From: Moringa oleifera
Lineage: Eukaryota > Streptophyta > Magnoliopsida > Brassicales > Moringaceae
Length of the DNA: 64,000 nt
NCBI GenBank assembly: GCA_021397835.1
Contig: JAJFZO010000799.1
Coordinates: 3,100,001-3,164,000 of the forward strand
Direction: 5' to 3'
Shown: in pieces, positions 61,101-64,000 of the stretch
How the letters are laid out: every line of letters begins with the position of its first letter
Numbering within the stretch: the first letter of the stretch is position 1
The notes under the pieces: model-generated
Told to the model about the DNA's origin: nothing
The model's database searches: none
What the model saw: the letters and a program-made list of their open reading frames with translations, nothing else
Translations under genes and position numbers: made by a program

Positions 61101-63320
61101 ATAGGGTTACTCATTTGGATGAATTAGAAGCACTGGTTGTTTCATTAATTATGTTCATGTGGTTTATGAGCATTTATTTTCATGGTTGTGGACTTTGATT
61201 AATGCTTCAGACAACTGCATAATGAGCTAGCCTTTTAATTTTTATGTCTGTTGTTTTGCTTCCCTGTTTTGGGGTTTGGGCCTTGTTGGGTTGGTTTGGG
61301 GGGTGGCTTTGCACATATGGCAGGGTTTTCAACAATCATGTTCCACTGTTGCTGAGTGGTGATGCCAAACATAATCTCCTGAATGCTTTTGTTCAGAATG
61401 TGGTAAGATATGCTTTGATCATATGCATGTTAAATTTTTTTTTTTCATTGATGAACTGGTGGCCCAACCTTTTGGTTTCCTTTTAGCATAAGCCCTGTAA
61501 CTTTTGCTGGTATTGTTTCCAAAGCACTCTCACGTCCTTAAAATTCAACAATACTCTTTTCTCTTGAAGTATTTTACTTGGGTTGTATGCTTGAAATAGA
61601 CTTGAGGTGGAGGATTGCTACATCATAGTATAGAACCTTGCTCTTATGTTTATTTATTTTCCAATTTTCATATGATTGATTTTGTTCTATGTCTAATAAC
61701 TGTGGTGGTGAACTTGGCTACGAGTACTCTAAGGAATCTGCTTTCGTTGAATTGAAGCTTTCTTGGAGCTACTATCTACTGCATTCATAAGAAGCCAATT
61801 CTTGTCTTGGAAACAATTTTCAACAAAGCAAGGTAGCATGAAAACTATGAACCTAAAAGAGTACAAAACAGAAAAGGAAGCTCTCTGTTTAAGTGATTTA
61901 GGAAAAATGTGCTAAAAGGAGAAAATGTATCATTCCACTTTTGAATAAATTATTGAAGTTATTCATCTATCGTTTTTATTAATGATAATAAAGTTTAGCA
62001 TGCTGGGTTTTTAAATAAAATACATAAAATTCAATCATGAGTATGGTCTTTTCTAGATTGAACAATTTTAGCATACAAATGGCTTAAAGCTCTTCAAACA
62101 GGGAATGCAGGTCAGCTCAATAGATGTGTTGGTCTAGAGCTTGACCAGTCTATATCACATGGACTTCATGAGGGAAAGAGCACTTCAAGATACTTGGATA
62201 TAAGTTTCTGATATTATTGAGCTAGTAAGAATGAACCAGTACGAAGCTTGCTGTTTAGTGGCGGGATAGCAGCTGTTATAAGTCAAACTAACTACATCAA
62301 ATGATGGCCCATAGGATCATGCTTAGGTGGTTTAGGGTCAATCTGAGGAAATAATGTGCTTGAGAAGCTCTTAAAATTATTGCTTATGATTTGAATGAGT
62401 TGCATGTGCATGATGGAGTAATTTGGATCGATAGAAAAATAAATTAGTATTGGTTGGATGATGACTTCCATCCATGCATGCTTACATGTTTGTTTGCTTT
62501 TGTTGACTCCAGACTTTAGTTACATGGAGGACTTTTTTGCTTTTCTTTTTCATTAGTTCAAGTTGCAGATAAGACTATTTTCTTCTGCTGAAACTTAACC
62601 GTTGTCATGGAAGCGCAATGTTCCAAGTCCTTTCTTTTTTGTTTTTCCTTTATATTGAACATACTGTGTAGGCCTCCTGTGCAGTCTTGCTGCTCCTTAT
62701 GCTTGTAAAACATTTTAATGAGACATCTTCTTTCCAAATTCTAGGGTACTATTCTGGACGTGGCCAAATCACTCCCTTTTCCTGTTCCACTTTTGGCAGT
62801 TGCTCATCAACAGTTAATGCTTGGTACTGATATCAATGTGTTTAGTTTAGAATCAGTATTATTTTGATTGTTTATGGGTTTGAAGTAAGCTGCTTCTTCT
62901 CACCTACCACGTCCTTGCTTCAGGGTATTTGCATGCTCGTAGAGATGATATTTCAACCCCTCTGGTTAAGGTTTGTAATTTTTTTTTTTCCTTGATGATT
63001 TTTTAGTTTCAAAGGAAGCTGATTAGCTGATTCAACACTTCTGCTTTAACAGACCAAAAATTTCAGAAAAGGAAAAAGAAATTCCTTCATACTTTAGTAA
63101 GATATGTCGTGTAATTCTGAAGCAGGTCTGGGAACAATTACTCGGTGTGAACATCACAGATGCGGCAAATTCAGAGTCCTATAGCCCTGAGCAATTGGCT
63201 AAAGATATTGTTGCCCAGTCAAAGACTGTCAGCCGGGTTGGCTTTATTGGTCTAGGAGCAATGGGATTTGGCATGGCAACTCATCTATTGAGATCAAATT
63301 TCTGTGTTCTTGGATATGAT
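49183..63320 (+). CDS. 6PGDH-like / class-II aldolase fusion protein (At1g18270-like), N-terminal part, 12 exons
   Basis: Exons: 49,183-49,299; 50,624-50,699; 56,547-56,627; 56,714-56,794; 57,796-57,872; 58,007-58,061; 58,183-58,231; 58,464-58,601; 61,324-61,402; 62,745-62,823; 62,924-62,970; 63,126-63,320. All splice in one frame, 358 codons, still open. Exons 1-8 form an HIBADH/6PGDH-like NAD-binding half (GVVGFVGLDDLS, then FLVDAYASRG, GAGSKIKMVNELL with the catalytic-type Lys182 and Asn185). Exons 8-11 give the helical C-domain (AGIHPWILYDIISHAAGNSW). Exon 12 starts a second Rossmann fold with a full GFIGLGAMGFGMA. The family protein continues with the rest of that domain, a DUF1537 kinase-like part and a class-II aldolase, not in this window. 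The first fold lacks the last Gly of GxGxxG, as I recall for the Arabidopsis protein. Exon 6 uses an AAG acceptor. Confidence 0.88.
50700..56546 (+). other. Intron 2 (5.8 kb) of the dehydrogenase/aldolase gene
   Basis: Donor GTAAAGTG, acceptor TGAGCAG. It is enlarged by a reversed Ty3-gypsy relic (about 52,100-55,700). The remaining parts, 50,700-52,100 and 55,750-56,546, show no genes; 55,850-55,990 has short GTATTTGTGTGGTGTTT-type repeats. Confidence 0.75.
52100..55700 (-). mobile_element. Ty3-gypsy relic inserted antisense in intron 2
   Basis: Read on the minus strand, the order is gag to integrase. A gag piece (KIKVPTFDGMFVIEDFLH, 55,460-55,660) is followed by an acidic linker and protease-like piece (LNLIIECGSNENIVSKTMADKL, about 54,500) and RT-end sequence (KRIKVNDEKVKVICEWPTPKS, 53,218-53,463). 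Last come the integrase pieces HLKCDVEKFFKHYYICQTAK and APWEDLSKDFLLGLSRTQRG with DHFSKMAHF (52,112-52,485). This matches plant chromovirus-type gypsy polyproteins. All pieces are broken. No LTR pair was recognised, so the limits are approximate. Confidence 0.75.
58602..61323 (+). other. Intron 8 (2.7 kb) of the dehydrogenase/aldolase gene
   Basis: Donor GTGCGTC, acceptor GGCAG. It contains a copia relic around 59,900-60,400. The stretch 59,000-59,750 is less AT-rich and may be further decayed retroelement coding sequence, but I could not place it. Confidence 0.7.
59900..60400 (-). mobile_element. Ty1-copia RNase H relic inserted antisense in intron 8
   Basis: The minus strand in shifting frames reads a NPVHHHKMKHIEVDNYFIKGKI-like stretch followed by NGEFYTP and LISELQEIN. 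This is the copia RNase H end (family NP.QHDRTKHIEIDRHFI..K, then a ..T..QLADI segment). Only this region is clear; frameshifted and non-functional. Confidence 0.6.
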
Positions 63321-63414
63321 GTAATTCTTTAGTTCCATTTATTATCGTATTCTGTTTTGAGAGTCAACATTTCTTGAAGAAGCTTCACCTTTGAGTAGTG
63401 TCCCTTTCCCCAAC

Positions 63415-63415
<1 letters not shown>

Positions 63416-63467
<52 letters not shown>

Positions 63468-63468
63468 A

Positions 63469-63504
<36 letters not shown>
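63416..63504. repeat. Poly-C (42) / poly-A (11) / TA microsatellite
   Basis: An uninterrupted run of 42 C (63,416-63,457), then 11 A, then GT and a TA repeat to about 63,504, in what should be intron 12 of the dehydrogenase/aldolase gene. Second such poly-C tract in the window. Confidence 0.95.
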
Positions 63505-63506
<2 letters not shown>

Positions 63507-64000
63507 TGGTTGCATCTAATATTTTAGAGCTTGTCATCCTTCGTGGATTAATATGATGAAACTTTACCTGCGTAGTGAAATCTCATTTATCTGACCATAT
63601 GGACTTGTAAGTCATATAAGCTGGGATTTTCCTGCAAGCAGGAAAGCAGTCTACCTGAGTTTCAGTTGAAGTATGATTATTTTAAAGTTGACATGGTCAT
63701 GAACAAGAATAGAATAAGTTATTATTGAAAGCATGCCGCAGATAATGTTAGTTTAGCACATGATTGATTTTTCTTCTGAGATCTTTTATTATTACAATGT
63801 TTCTAGAGATTGATTGCCATCTCTCTAGGGCAGAGATGGTGATCGTTAGCCTTACAACTAATCAAGAAAGCTAAGTTTGTAAACTTAAATGTGTATCATA
63901 AGTTCTGTCCAAGAAGCATATTCTAAAAGTTGTTTCTCAAGTTCTAATATCTCTATTTTGTGCAACTATAGCCTTATTATTGGATAACTTTTAAAATTTT
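63505..64000 (+). other. Probable intron 12 to window edge
   Basis: The next expected exon (second Rossmann fold after GYDV) was not recognised with confidence. A stretch at about 63,833-63,872 after a TCTCTAG acceptor-like site reads MVIVSLTTNQES then a stop, weakly like the family's VLVIMVTNE.QAES segment. Either the true exon lies past the edge or this is a damaged one. Confidence 0.3.

Noticed and set aside
1..64000. tRNA, rRNA or known small RNA genes
   Set aside because: None was recognised by eye on either strand; TGGTATCAGAG near 26,951 is a retroelement primer-binding site, not a tRNA gene.

Overview
The window is nuclear DNA of a flowering plant, very probably a woody eudicot. The genes have short exons and GT..AG introns, the intergenic DNA is very AT-rich, and several LTR retrotransposons and MITE/TRIM-type elements are visible. 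I cannot fix the species. All calls come from reading the sequence; no alignments or searches were run.

Layout, left half. 0-31 kb is a tandem-duplicated cluster built from one ancestral block: a PPR gene fragment, then a type I (M-alpha, AGL62/AGL61-like) MADS-box gene, all on the minus strand, then an AT-rich upstream flank. Only the MADS copy at 19,982-20,863 is intact. The copy at 541-1,422 has two single-base frameshifts. A third (11.46-11.66 kb) is a deletion remnant that joins the 3' end of the gene to its promoter. A fourth (22.56-25.38 kb) has lost its start codon, and its C-terminal region has grown into about 30 copies of a 66-bp (22-codon) repeat. A fifth (28.26-28.82 kb) is only a stub of that array. 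Single-copy genes lie among the copies: a small secreted cysteine-rich (defensin-like) peptide gene at 13.88-14.21 kb (+), a PADRE/DUF4228 gene at 17.78-18.27 kb (+), and a homologue of Arabidopsis At3g17950 at 29.93-30.60 kb (-). The At3g17950 homologue was co-duplicated as a decayed pseudogene at 26.50-26.83 kb. A degenerate retroelement-like stretch fills 3.6-11.4 kb. Smaller insertions are a hAT-like MITE (21.97-22.54 kb), a tandem TRIM (26.83-27.43 kb) and a Ty1-copia fragment (27.43-28.19 kb).

Layout, right half. A three-exon PIF/Harbinger-derived HARBI1/ALP1-like gene (31.06-32.63 kb, -) probably has a 5' UTR exon near 36.8 kb. Its third catalytic position appears to be Asp, not Glu. 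A degraded Ty3-gypsy element of the Tat type with recognisable LTRs (37.71-47.58 kb, +) carries an antisense region before its 3' LTR. From 49.18 kb to beyond the right edge runs a large multi-exon gene (+) matching the N-terminal dehydrogenase domains of the plant 6-phosphogluconate dehydrogenase-like/ketose-bisphosphate aldolase class-II fusion protein (At1g18270-like). Twelve exons (358 codons) splice in one frame. Its intron 2 holds a reversed, decayed Ty3-gypsy element and its intron 8 a Ty1-copia RNase H fragment.

The genes do not form one pathway. The main story is local duplication and decay: a reproductive-type MADS gene expanded, an internal coding repeat was amplified in one copy, and most copies then died.
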